Assembly: GCA_001768195.1 (NCBI GenBank) | Contig: MENI01000126.1 | Location: forward strand, 1-41,722 | Source: Bacteroidetes bacterium GWA2_40_15 | Lineage (GTDB): Bacteria; Bacteroidota; Bacteroidia; Bacteroidales; VadinHA17 | DNA: 41,722 nt | Direction: 5' to 3' | Shown: positions 7,497-16,785 of the stretch, piece by piece | How the letters are laid out: each line of letters opens with the position of its first letter | Position numbering within the stretch: position 1 is the first letter of the stretch | Notes under the pieces: model-generated | Seen by the model: only the letters and a program-made list of their open reading frames with translations | Database searches by the model: none | Told to the model about the DNA's origin: nothing | Translations under genes and position numbers: made by a program

Positions 7497-8681
7497 CTAT
7501 CTCCAAAAATCAGGTTTAACATTTGTACCATAAGCACGACAATCTGCGCAGAAATCGGCTGAACAATATACTTTTGCCCCGGTTTCATTTATTATACCAA
7601 AGTAACTTTTGGGGATCCATGGCAACTGTTCGTAGTCATAGTATACGCAACCTTTGTAAGCGCTGACAGTCTCCAAATGATGTTCACTTTTATTTATAAA
7701 TAACCTTTTCTCCCTGATTGAAGAAGCGGAGAAATAACCCAGAGCCTTTGCTGTTCCATTGCAGCAGGTAATATTCCCGTATACCTGAGCAGGCATTTTG
7801 TCATAAATATCACCCGCATTTTCATTGGCATCCATTAATTGTTTCCAGAAATTATACAGATCTCTGTTGATTGATGATTGCCTGATCAGAATACTGTACT
7901 TAATATGAAGCTTCTCATCACCCGGACCTATTGTTTGCACAGGGAACCTTTTTAATTCATTTACCTGGTTATTGACTGTAGTAGCTACATTGATTGATTT
8001 TGAAGGCTTTGTAACCCAGCATACTTCCTTTTCAGGACTAACATTTACACTCTCCCGGGTAATATTGCTTGGTGACCCGGGAGCTGAATGTTCAACCATT
8101 ACATAAGCTGTTAACAACCTGACTTCCCATGTCTCTTCAAACTCAAAGAGCCAGTACTTGATCTTTCCCTCAGAATCATGAGTATCAATGAGAATATTCA
8201 TCCAGTTATCCTCAAACGCCTCTCCTCCTTCAAACCTTGTTCGTTTAACCTCCTCAAAATAGACACTATCAACATCAGCCATCTCCTCCATCAACACCGA
8301 TGAAGACTCATATTGTTTTCCGTCAGGAGTAATAATTGACAAAGTATAACTGTTTCCGGATACCCCTTTCAGGTATTTTTCTGTTGTTTCATACCATCCG
8401 AAATTGTTACCGTTAAGCTGATATTCATTACCCTTATCGTCATAAATCCGGACAATCGCATTTAAAACAGGATCCGGAGGTTGCATTGTATTTACAGGAA
8501 TTGAAGTTGTAAGTTTCACTCTGAACGGGCCCTCTTTATCTGTTATTTGTCCTGCAACTACAAGCATTGATTCGGAATCATTTTCATTCAATTGTAGAGA
8601 AATTGGTTCTATGCAGGATCCAAATTGAAGTAATAAACCTATTACAATAAAGAAACAGCGTATTTTATACTTGCAGAACAT
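7497..8681 (-). CDS. DUF4249 lipoprotein (third of three)
   Basis: A 394-residue lipoprotein with a signal ending FGSC. The N-terminal block SMLVVAGQITDKEGPFRVKLTTS and the following Ig-like blocks VRIYDDKGNEYQL and GVSGNSYTLSI are typical of DUF4249. The extreme C-terminus reads FCADCRAYGTNVKPDFW, a Cys-x2-Cys motif shared with the other two DUF4249 proteins here. The start codon overlaps the stop of the TonB receptor gene (TAATG), indicating translational coupling. DUF4249 proteins accompany SusC-like receptors and are thought to be outer-membrane partners, in the position that SusD occupies elsewhere; the ligand is unknown. Confidence 0.85.
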   Translation of the reverse strand: MFCKYKIRCFFIVIGLLLQFGSCIEPISLQLNENDSESMLVVAGQITDKEGPFRVKLTTSIPVNTMQPPDPVLNAIVRIYDDKGNEYQLNGNNFGWYETTEKYLKGVSGNSYTLSIITPDGKQYESSSVLMEEMADVDSVYFEEVKRTRFEGGEAFEDNWMNILIDTHDSEGKIKYWLFEFEETWEVRLLTAYVMVEHSAPGSPSNITRESVNVSPEKEVCWVTKPSKSINVATTVNNQVNELKRFPVQTIGPGDEKLHIKYSILIRQSSINRDLYNFWKQLMDANENAGDIYDKMPAQVYGNITCCNGTAKALGYFSASSIREKRLFINKSEHHLETVSAYKGCVYYDYEQLPWIPKSYFGIINETGAKVYCSADFCADCRAYGTNVKPDFWR

Positions 8682-11428
8682 TAAAACCTGATGTTATAAG
8701 TTATTGTTGGTATTACCGTTCCAAAGATCGAAAGCTTATAGGCTTCAAATTTTCCACCTTCACTTTTGAAATATACCGAATAGGCATTTTTTCGTGCTGT
8801 CAGATTGTAAAGAGAAAAGGTTAGTGAACTATGCGTCAGCTGATTTTTCTTAAGATTACCATGAAGGGTAACTGACAGATCTGTACGGAAATAATCGGAA
8901 ATCCTGTACTGGTTATATTTCGAATACTGAAGAAATACCTGATCGCCCAGCTGATATTTTGCTACAGGGTAGGTTATGGGTCTTCCTGTGGAGTAACTGA
9001 CACTCGTTGAAATAATGAACCTGCGTGAAGCTTTAAGATTGGTCAGTACGTATAAATTATGCGGTTTATCATAGTTGGCCGGAAAGTACTCCCCGTCATT
9101 TATCAGTTCTTCCTTAAATTCCGAAACAGACCTGATCAATGTACGTGAATAGGTATAATCAATCCGGCCATATATCCTGCCACCTCTTTTTTCAACAGAT
9201 AACTCAAGTCCATAAGACTTTCCTTTCCCATTAATAATTTCCGTTTCAATATGATCATTCAGAAGAAGATCGGCACCGGCTTTATATTCTTTTATATTGT
9301 TAATCAGCTTATAATAAACCTCTGCTGAAACTTCGATCGTGTTTCTTTTGAAGTTCCTGAAATAACCTGCAGATAACTGGTGCCCGGTTTGGGGCAACAG
9401 GTAAATATCGCTGAGTTTCCATGTATCGGTTGGCGATATAGCTGTAGTATTGGTAAGCATCTGGATATACTGGGCAGTCTTGTTGTAACTGAGTTTTACA
9501 GAACTGCTCCTGCCGGTTGAATAGTTCATTGAAACTCTCCATTCAGGATTCAGATAAGTTTTCCCGATACTGCTTTTACTTTTATAAAGCGTGTCGATTA
9601 TATTATCTACTGCATATGGCATTGAACCGGCATAAATATATTTCCTGCCATCGTCAAAAGAAATCAATCCTGAAAGTCTTATGCCACCCTCAATCTTCAG
9701 GTTACCTGAAACATTATATTCGGTGCCGGCATAAATACCATACTCCATGGCGTGGTCATTTGAAGTTAATACAGGGGTTATGTTCGAGTTTCCAGGCACT
9801 CTTCTTTCCCCGGGATTAATTGAGTAAAAGTTCAAAGCAGCGCCAAAAATATACTTCTTCCTGCTATCGGTGAAATACTCAAAATCATTTATAAAGGAGA
9901 TATTGGCCAGGTTATGGGTTAAACTAAAGGATTGATTGGTTGAATTTTCATTGGATATCTCATAGTTGAATAAGCTGCAGATCAATGATGTGTTTGATTT
10001 CAGATCAGGATTGTACTTGTGCTTAAGAATTAAAGAACCTATTGTATTGGAATAGTTATAGGTTGTATCGCTGTGCAACTGGAATTTATCTTTGCTGTTG
10101 TAGAAATTTACCAGTAAGTTATTGTTCTCATTGATATATAAGTTAAGCTTTACCTGGCCATCGTAAAAACCTGCCCTGCTGTTATACAGATCAGCAACCT
10201 TTATTTTGCTGAACAACCAGTTCGAGTATGTGCTCCGGAAACTTGTTACAAAAGTAGATTTATCCGGGAACAAGGGGCCATCGAGATTTATCCTGGCTGA
10301 AATCGGGCTGATACCGGCAGAACCCGAGATTTTTTCATGATTGCCTTCAATTGTGTTTATTTCGAATACCGAGGATATCCGGCCGCCATATTTTAAAGGA
10401 ATGCTCCCTTTGTAGAGAGTTGCATTATCAATTATTTCGGAGTTGATGGCTGAAAAATTCCCGAAAAAATGAGATGGATAATAAAGAGGCGCCTGGTCAA
10501 TCAGTATCAGGTTCTGATCGGTATTTCCACCGCGCACGTTGAAGCCTGAAGTACCCTCTCCGACAGTTTGCACCCCCGGCATTGTCAGAATGCTTTTCAT
10601 TATATCCGGCTCTCCCAACAGGGCAGGGACCGATCGGATATTTGAGATATCAACCTTTTCCATACCAATATGCATCTGTCCTATGGCGCCTTCTCCCTGA
10701 CCGAAAATAACAGCTTCTTCCAGTACATTTATCTTTACTTCCATGTCAATATCCAGTCTGCCATCAGAATACATGTTGATGTTACGGGTTACAGGTTCCA
10801 TGCCCATGCAGGTGAAGTGGACAACCTGGTTACCTGCAGGCAATACAATTCTATAAAAACCTGTGGCATCGGAAGATGCCCCTTTCTGAGTTTCAGTTGT
10901 ATATACATTACCACCGATAACAGGGGCTCCCGATTCGTAACTCTTTAGATATCCTGATAAGGTTGCTGTCCCGGAATTATTCTTGCCCGGAGTCCCTATA
11001 TTAATAATCTTATACTGAATCTGCCGGAGTTTTTCCCTCGATACTTTTTTCTCAGGAGATCTTTCTTTTGTTTCTATTTCTTCTTCATCATTGAGCTTAC
11101 TGCCGGGAAATAAACCTGAAAGCAGCAAACCCTGGTAAATCACTACCTGGTTGTTCTCTGAAATATAAAAGTTTAACGGTCTCTTTTCAAATATTGTTTC
11201 CAGGCATCTGCTTAAAGGAGTTTCATTGAAATTTGCTGTTACCAGAATATGTTCAATGGACTTCTCCTCATAGAAAAATTTCACAGGATATTTTTGTTCT
11301 GTTTCGTCAATGAATGAACTCAGAGGCATTTGCTGAAAACTCCCTGTAATAAAAACAGGCAGATTCTGAGCATCAAGGCAGAATGTTGTAATTAAAAGTA
11401 TCAATATTGAACATAATTCTTTTTTCAT
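8681..11428 (-). CDS. TonB-dependent outer-membrane receptor with STN and carboxypeptidase-regulatory domains
   Basis: ATG 11428 gives a 915-residue protein with signal peptide MKKELCSILILLITTFCLDAQ; the TTG at 11452 is rejected. Order of domains: STN at about 25-95 (FITGSFQQMPLSSFIDE...VTANFNETPLSRCLE), CarboxypepD_reg at about 155-235 (LSGYLKSYESGAPVIGGNVY), plug at about 265-350 (DIMKSILTMPGVQTVGEG, FNVRGGNTDQNLILIDQAPLY, LKYGGRISSVFEI), then a 22-strand-type barrel ending in Phe (TITYNIRF), as expected for BAM insertion. It imports a bulky ligand energised by TonB-ExbBD. The STN domain normally contacts a FecR-type anti-sigma factor, but no FecI/FecR pair lies in this window. It overlaps the downstream DUF4249 gene by one base. 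Substrate unknown; a glycan fragment is likely from context. Confidence 0.92.
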   Translation of the reverse strand: MKKELCSILILLITTFCLDAQNLPVFITGSFQQMPLSSFIDETEQKYPVKFFYEEKSIEHILVTANFNETPLSRCLETIFEKRPLNFYISENNQVVIYQGLLLSGLFPGSKLNDEEEIETKERSPEKKVSREKLRQIQYKIINIGTPGKNNSGTATLSGYLKSYESGAPVIGGNVYTTETQKGASSDATGFYRIVLPAGNQVVHFTCMGMEPVTRNINMYSDGRLDIDMEVKINVLEEAVIFGQGEGAIGQMHIGMEKVDISNIRSVPALLGEPDIMKSILTMPGVQTVGEGTSGFNVRGGNTDQNLILIDQAPLYYPSHFFGNFSAINSEIIDNATLYKGSIPLKYGGRISSVFEINTIEGNHEKISGSAGISPISARINLDGPLFPDKSTFVTSFRSTYSNWLFSKIKVADLYNSRAGFYDGQVKLNLYINENNNLLVNFYNSKDKFQLHSDTTYNYSNTIGSLILKHKYNPDLKSNTSLICSLFNYEISNENSTNQSFSLTHNLANISFINDFEYFTDSRKKYIFGAALNFYSINPGERRVPGNSNITPVLTSNDHAMEYGIYAGTEYNVSGNLKIEGGIRLSGLISFDDGRKYIYAGSMPYAVDNIIDTLYKSKSSIGKTYLNPEWRVSMNYSTGRSSSVKLSYNKTAQYIQMLTNTTAISPTDTWKLSDIYLLPQTGHQLSAGYFRNFKRNTIEVSAEVYYKLINNIKEYKAGADLLLNDHIETEIINGKGKSYGLELSVEKRGGRIYGRIDYTYSRTLIRSVSEFKEELINDGEYFPANYDKPHNLYVLTNLKASRRFIISTSVSYSTGRPITYPVAKYQLGDQVFLQYSKYNQYRISDYFRTDLSVTLHGNLKKNQLTHSSLTFSLYNLTARKNAYSVYFKSEGGKFEAYKLSIFGTVIPTITYNIRF

Positions 11429-11470
11429 GTAGATGGTCACGTATCTTAGCAAAAGAATCCGGGAATTATA

Positions 11471-12217
11471 TCATTTCAGTTTATCAAGGTAGTTGAGCAC
11501 GGCAATGATATTTTCAGGCATCCGGTTATTTATTCTTAAGCGGTTTTTGCGGATAAATCTGATTATTTCGGATTTATGTTCCGGCAATAATTTTACAAAC
11601 TGGCTTTTCGTACGGAAAAGGGTATATCCACTACCGGTGTCCAGATAATATTCATAAAATCCGATATATTCACCGGGTCCGCTGGCAGTGGAACTTGACA
11701 TAACAACCTTCATGGGCCTAATGAAAAAGGAGACATTGCTGAAGTAAATTTTTTCATATAATGCTTTTCCCCTGATACCCGGCAGCTCTATATATTCATA
11801 AAAGTGCTTTTGGGTCCATACCGTATCGGTAAAGGAAAATCCCGACAAATTATCATTACTTATAACCACATATTTTTCTTTACCTTTTTCAGGATAATAA
11901 ACTATAAGTTCGCCTTTGTTCAGATCATAATTCATCAGTATCCCTGAGTACCTGGTTCCATTGTATGAAATGTCAGCTTTTGGCCAATAATTGTCCATCA
12001 GGAGCGGGCTTCCACGATATTTTTTCTCATAAATCCATTTCTTCCCGTTAATAATTTCATAAGAATTGGAATATAGCTTATTGTGGTATATCACATCAAG
12101 GCAATCCTGGGCAGTGGCAGTAATGCCATTAAAGAAGCAGAATAAAACAAAAAGATGTAAGCAAATATTTTTCAAATATATGTTTTTTGAAAGTTTTAAT
12201 GCAAATATACATTTCAT
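11471..12217 (-). CDS. Secreted protein of unknown function in the TonB receptor operon
   Basis: A 248-residue protein with a long N-terminus and hydrophobic signal (residues about 18-37, ending TATAQ). The start at 12217 is supported by a strong AGGAGG ribosome-binding site 7 nt upstream, unusual in Bacteroidota. The rest is rich in Tyr and Lys: NGTRYSGILMNYDLNKGELIVYY, FYEYYLDTGSGYTLFRTKSQF, and it ends with a basic helical tail (IIRFIRKNRLRINNRMPENIIAVLNYLDKLK). I do not recognise the family. It lies 43 bp before the receptor gene and 54 bp after a DUF4249 gene, so it is almost certainly cotranscribed and envelope-located. Confidence 0.7.
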   Translation of the reverse strand: MKCIFALKLSKNIYLKNICLHLFVLFCFFNGITATAQDCLDVIYHNKLYSNSYEIINGKKWIYEKKYRGSPLLMDNYWPKADISYNGTRYSGILMNYDLNKGELIVYYPEKGKEKYVVISNDNLSGFSFTDTVWTQKHFYEYIELPGIRGKALYEKIYFSNVSFFIRPMKVVMSSSTASGPGEYIGFYEYYLDTGSGYTLFRTKSQFVKLLPEHKSEIIRFIRKNRLRINNRMPENIIAVLNYLDKLK

Positions 12218-12270
12218 AACATTACCCTCCTGATAAACTCAATAAAATATAAGTATAAATTAACGGATTA

Positions 12271-13518
12271 TTACCAAAAATCCGGTTTTACACTCTTTCC
12301 CCGCTCCCTGCAATCAGTACAAAACTTTTCTGTACTCCAGACATTTGTCCCGATATACGTGCCGTTGTCAACAATCTTACCATAATAATAGTAGGGGAAC
12401 ATACAGAGTGGAGGAGCTACCCAACCGCAACTGAAATATGCGTTATGGCCTGTTTTAACATGAACATCCCGGTTATCGATAAATATCCTTTTTGTTTTAA
12501 CTGTAGAGACTAAAAAGAAGCCTAACACTTTCTTATCTCCTGATAAAGATTGAATATTCCCGTAAAGCGGGGAAGGCATTTTATCGTACATTCCCCCGTT
12601 TGTTTCATTTAAATTCTCTAACTTTTTAAAGAAATCATATAATTCTTTATTTAGCGAATATTGTTTCACCAGGATACTGTACCTGATACTGAGCCGGTCA
12701 TCTTCAGGACCAATAGATATTAATGGAAAGCTTTTTATTTCACCGGTCAGGTTATCAACCGTTGATTTAACAAGTATTGATTTGGAAGCCTCTGAACCCC
12801 AGCAATGAAACTGTTCGGGAGGAATTGTTACCCACGTCATAATAGGAATACTTTCTCCAGCTCGACCAATACAGGTAGGACTATCAGAAAACCGTTTATC
12901 AACTCTGATATATTCAGGCATCTTAAATTCCCAGGTCTCTTCAAATTCCCATTTTAAGTAATGTATTCCATCAGCCGGCATCCGTGTATTAAGAAGAATA
13001 TCAAGCCACAACTCCTGAGAAACTTCATCTCTTTTAATAGAGATCCTTTGCTTTTCTTCAAAAAACAGACTTTCAATGGGCGGGACTTCCATCATCAATT
13101 CCGGTGTTGATTCGAACCGGTTACCATCTGCATCGGTTATTTGAAGCGTATAGGTATTACCGGGTACACCCTGCAGGCATGTATCGATGGTCTCATACCA
13201 GCCATTTACACCCTGATACAGGTGAAAATCATTCCCTTTGTCATCGGTGATATGAACATCAGCGCCCGATACCGGTTCAGGATTATAAACAACCTTATCG
13301 GAATACTGAATGGGATAAATGGAACCTGATTTTGTAAGCCTCACTTTAAAAGGGCCTGGTTCATCTGTAATAGTACCTTCCACAACAAGCTGGCTTTCAA
13401 GATCATTTTTGGCAAGGTCAGGCTTGAAAGGATCAATACAGGAATTTAACAAAAGCGTCATTGCGAAAAGGCTTTTAAGCAAGAAAAAACAATCTTTATG
13501 ACAGAACGATATCTTCAT
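12271..13518 (-). CDS. DUF4249 lipoprotein (second of three)
   Basis: A 415-residue lipoprotein with signal ending LLNSC. It has the family blocks QLVVEGTITDEPGPFKVRLTKSG, VHITDDKGNDFHLYQG and GVPGNTYTLQITDADGN, the mid-protein FEETWEFK strand, and the C-terminal FCTDCRERGKSVKPDFW. It is slightly longer than its two paralogues because of inserts near residues 190-215 and 340-365. It ends 54 bp before the small secreted gene and follows the first DUF4249 gene after 34 bp. Three diverged DUF4249 copies with one receptor suggest different ligand-binding surfaces on a shared transporter, which is inference. Confidence 0.85.
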   Translation of the reverse strand: MKISFCHKDCFFLLKSLFAMTLLLNSCIDPFKPDLAKNDLESQLVVEGTITDEPGPFKVRLTKSGSIYPIQYSDKVVYNPEPVSGADVHITDDKGNDFHLYQGVNGWYETIDTCLQGVPGNTYTLQITDADGNRFESTPELMMEVPPIESLFFEEKQRISIKRDEVSQELWLDILLNTRMPADGIHYLKWEFEETWEFKMPEYIRVDKRFSDSPTCIGRAGESIPIMTWVTIPPEQFHCWGSEASKSILVKSTVDNLTGEIKSFPLISIGPEDDRLSIRYSILVKQYSLNKELYDFFKKLENLNETNGGMYDKMPSPLYGNIQSLSGDKKVLGFFLVSTVKTKRIFIDNRDVHVKTGHNAYFSCGWVAPPLCMFPYYYYGKIVDNGTYIGTNVWSTEKFCTDCRERGKSVKPDFW

Positions 13519-13552
13519 ATTTTAAGATATTTATCCGGAATGGGAGATCTGA

Positions 13553-14749
13553 TCACCAAAAATCCGGTTTTACATTCGTACCGTAAGCACGACAATCGTT
13601 ACAAAACATAAACATAGTATAGACTTCATCCTTGTAAGTGATTTTTTCACCACCCTTGTCAATTGTCCCAAAAAAAATCCTCGGAGCCAGATAATTAGGC
13701 TCAGTCAGATATAGGCACGTATAATAAGGACTTACTGTTTTTATGTTGTGGTCATAAAAGTTAATAAATATCCGTTTTGTCCTCAAAGACGATGCTGAAA
13801 AATAACCTAGTGCTTTGCCGGTGCCATCGCATCGAAAGACATTTCCAAATATTTGCGACGGAATCCTGTCATAAATGCTTCCTGATCCTTCACTTACATC
13901 CTGTAATCTTTCCCAAAATGAATAGATGTCTTTAGACAGTGATGTCTGTTTGACCATGATACTATATTTAATCAGTAATTTATCTCCACCTGGTCCAATT
14001 GAGTTAATAACCCTCTTTCTTATTTGGTTTACAGGATTTCTATAAGTTGATTCGATATTGATAGTTTTGGACGGCATGGTTACCCAACAAAACTTTTTCT
14101 CCGGATCAATATTCACATTCTCATTGGTATAATATGCTATTGTTGCATCCCATCCATGCTGGATACGTAAAGAATCGGTAGGGATCATTACTTCCCAAGT
14201 CTCTTCAAAATCCCATTTCCAATATTCTATTTGCCCTGTTTCGTCTTCTGCATCGACAAGGATATTCAACCAATTATCTTCATGGGTCAATCCATTCTCA
14301 AATCGTGTTTTTTTAACTTCTACAAAATAAAGGCTGTCAATATCAGGAACATCCATCATTAACACTGGCATAGATTCATATTGGATACCGTCCTCTGTTA
14401 TAATATTCAAAGTATAGGTATTCCCTGGGATTCCTTCTAAATGTTTGTCTTCAGTTTCATACCATCCATCTTGTTTATCTATTAATTGATAACTATTCCC
14501 TTTATCGTCAATGATATGGATATCAGCGCCTAAATAGGGTTCGGCATAATACAATTGGTCAACCGGTCCAGAATTCGTGAGGTGAACTTTAAATGGGCCC
14601 ACCTCATCGGTTATCAGCCCTTCCACTACCAATAAATTTTGGGTATCAATCTTATCCAGTGTAGGAGTGAATTTCTCTATGCATGAAGGAAGAATAAGGA
14701 TAGTTCCAATAAAAACCGACAGTGCAATATTAATTTTTCTTATTATCAT
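13553..14749 (-). CDS. DUF4249 lipoprotein (first of three)
   Basis: A 398-residue lipoprotein with signal ending LPSC. Family blocks: LLVVEGLITDEVGPFKVHLTNSG, IHIIDDKGNSYQL, GIPGNTYTLNIITEDG, FEETWEVM and the C-terminal FCNDCRAYGTNVKPDFW. It is closer to the copy at 7497-8681 than to its neighbour at 12271-13518: both have the DIDSLYF/DVDSVYFEEVKRTRFE-type block, an INIESTYRNPVNQI/INVATTVNNQVNEL segment and AYGTNVKPDFW. That pattern suggests the copies did not arise as a simple tandem pair. It starts 35 bp after the upstream TIM-barrel gene and is probably in the same operon. Confidence 0.85.
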   Translation of the reverse strand: MIIRKINIALSVFIGTILILPSCIEKFTPTLDKIDTQNLLVVEGLITDEVGPFKVHLTNSGPVDQLYYAEPYLGADIHIIDDKGNSYQLIDKQDGWYETEDKHLEGIPGNTYTLNIITEDGIQYESMPVLMMDVPDIDSLYFVEVKKTRFENGLTHEDNWLNILVDAEDETGQIEYWKWDFEETWEVMIPTDSLRIQHGWDATIAYYTNENVNIDPEKKFCWVTMPSKTINIESTYRNPVNQIRKRVINSIGPGGDKLLIKYSIMVKQTSLSKDIYSFWERLQDVSEGSGSIYDRIPSQIFGNVFRCDGTGKALGYFSASSLRTKRIFINFYDHNIKTVSPYYTCLYLTEPNYLAPRIFFGTIDKGGEKITYKDEVYTMFMFCNDCRAYGTNVKPDFW

Positions 14750-14784
14750 TCTTTCATGGAAACTCTCTCTTTTCCTTCCAAATG

Positions 14785-16704
14785 CTATTTAAACGGAGTT
14801 GTCATATACCCTTCAATATCGGTCCAGTGATTAAGCATGATTTTCCTTTTCAACTTCAATTGCTCGATCAGGTCGGGACCAAGAAGAAAGGTGTCTTCAT
14901 ACCGGGGATCGGTGGCATGGCAGATCAGATCCATCCCTCCATCCTGGAGAAGAGTGATTAATTGCTGGGTATTATCCAGTTCATCACGCATGATTGTGTT
15001 AAAAACCTGAAGGTCAGGATCACCTTCCCAGGTAGGTGCTTTGTCTGGTCTGTGGGGCGGATTACTTAGCTTTTCTGCATTCCTGTCCCTGATAGCCTGT
15101 GCCTCCCCGAAATTTCCGCAGCTCCTCATGATGCTGCAATGTATGCGCAGGGCCTTGGCCATGTTTCTGATAAAATTATTCTCCGGTGCAGTTTCCGGTA
15201 ATCTTTCCATCAACATGATAGCCTTATTTACCATGGAAACATATTTGCTTATTGCTCCTGCTTCCACCGTTCTGTGTGCACCGTGAATATCTGTATAGTC
15301 CATTCTGCCCTCTGTTTCAGAGGCATTGAAAACATGGGGGAGAAAATAAGCCTCTTCATCTTTTGTAAGTAGTTGTGGTGCAATCACAAGCGGCCTTGTA
15401 ATGTGCCTGGCCGATACACCCCAATATATTCCGGAAACGCCTCCGGCAGCGGTGGACTTATAGTTATTTGCCTCTTCCAGTGCCATAAATGCATCATAAA
15501 GCCGGTCTGCCGCATGTTCACCGGCCCATTCCGCACACAGCAGACGCAACTGCTGCAGCTCCGCAATCTGTCCTTCCGGTACAGGCGTATTCATATACTT
15601 TACAAGCATTGAGGTCAGTTTGTCTACAACTGATGGGAGATCATAACCCCGGTCATACAACGACCTGAAACTGATGAATACTGTATTCGCCTCACTTTTC
15701 CCCAGCGCATTAATGCTTCTGAGGATTTCAATGGGATCAAATAAACCCCTGACGGGATAGTTGGCAATGATTTCACTTCCTATGGCCTGAACCTCATATA
15801 CATCAATATCGTCGGTATTGCTCTGGAAATAACAATATTCCGGCAAATGCTGATAGATATCTTTCTTCTCTTCATCGGAGAACATGGAACCGGTCAGGTA
15901 GATCGAGATTTCTTTCCCGGCTTTTGCAGCGCCTGATTTGAAAGAATTCATCAATGAAGCCACCCGTTCACCCATGCTATTGTTTTTACATTGTGTGGGA
16001 CCATTGGGACCTGTGTATTGCCAGTCGGACCAGCAAATGCCCGATCCGGAATCATTGGTTTTAAAAAAGAATGTATGAATTCCAGGTACGTTTTTAAGCA
16101 ATTCCGCCACCATGTTGGAATACATCTCCTGGGTTTCCTTTAGATCGATACAAGGGGCAAAGGCCGGTTGGTTCCCCCGCCTGGGATGATCAACCCGGGG
16201 TCCGCGTAATTGCGGATATGCTTCAAAAAAGGCTTCGGGTATGAAATTCGGTTCATAGCACCAGAAAGCTGCTTCCAGTCCGAATTCACGCAAGATCTTT
16301 GCTTTGGCCAGGAGCAATTCCCGGTTCTTTCTTACAAATTCAGCGGGTATAAAAGGGGTAATTTGGTGATCGGGGAAGAATTTATAAGGGGTGGGATTAT
16401 AGCTTGCATATTCATACCAGAAATTGTTTCCTGCAGGAATCTCATAAAACCCTTTATCGGCCAGGGTACTGATGTTGACTTCCACTCTTCCGAATGGCTT
16501 CAGCCGGGCGGCCTGCCGGGCCAGCTCACGAAACTCAGTAAGGTCTCTTATAGGAGCATGAATAACTAATACCTTTTCCCCTTTTTCCTGAAACACTGTT
16601 GCTGCTCCTGATTGTAACCCGGCATAGTAATTGCCGGAACCATTTGTGAAAACAAGGATTAAAAACAGAAGGGCTGTTATTGTTATTTGCCTGATACTAT
16701 TCAT
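14785..16704 (-). CDS. Secreted TIM-barrel protein, putative glycoside hydrolase of unrecognised family
   Basis: A 639-residue protein with a signal peptide (residues 1-24). The first 380 residues read like a beta/alpha barrel: VLVIHAPIRD, RVEVNISTLAD, KILREFGLEAAFWCYEP, CIDLKETQEMYSNMVAELLKNVPGIHTFFFKTNDSGSG, ISIYLTGSM, YCYFQSNTDDIDVYEVQ, TVFISFRSLYDRG. The WCYEP and KTNDSGSG strand ends could supply acidic catalytic residues, as in GH20/GH67-like barrels, but I cannot assign a family. The last 250 residues are helical, with LRLLCAEWAGEHAADRLYDAF and an LMERLPETAPENNFIRNMAKALR block, as seen C-terminal in alpha-glucuronidase-like proteins. It is the first intact gene of the receptor cluster and may act on the imported glycan. 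Confidence 0.55.
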   Translation of the reverse strand: MNSIRQITITALLFLILVFTNGSGNYYAGLQSGAATVFQEKGEKVLVIHAPIRDLTEFRELARQAARLKPFGRVEVNISTLADKGFYEIPAGNNFWYEYASYNPTPYKFFPDHQITPFIPAEFVRKNRELLLAKAKILREFGLEAAFWCYEPNFIPEAFFEAYPQLRGPRVDHPRRGNQPAFAPCIDLKETQEMYSNMVAELLKNVPGIHTFFFKTNDSGSGICWSDWQYTGPNGPTQCKNNSMGERVASLMNSFKSGAAKAGKEISIYLTGSMFSDEEKKDIYQHLPEYCYFQSNTDDIDVYEVQAIGSEIIANYPVRGLFDPIEILRSINALGKSEANTVFISFRSLYDRGYDLPSVVDKLTSMLVKYMNTPVPEGQIAELQQLRLLCAEWAGEHAADRLYDAFMALEEANNYKSTAAGGVSGIYWGVSARHITRPLVIAPQLLTKDEEAYFLPHVFNASETEGRMDYTDIHGAHRTVEAGAISKYVSMVNKAIMLMERLPETAPENNFIRNMAKALRIHCSIMRSCGNFGEAQAIRDRNAEKLSNPPHRPDKAPTWEGDPDLQVFNTIMRDELDNTQQLITLLQDGGMDLICHATDPRYEDTFLLGPDLIEQLKLKRKIMLNHWTDIEGYMTTPFK

Positions 16705-16785
16705 GATGACAAAAAATTAAGTTAAAATTATCGACTATTTCTACCGTGACTCGTTAAGAAAAGGCCCTTCACGCTTAAAGCTGTT

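Noticed and set aside
11428-11452. TTG start for the TonB receptor, and similar TTG starts at 7506, 39401 and 2989
   Set aside because: In each case an ATG 6-24 nt downstream gives a better signal peptide or spacing.
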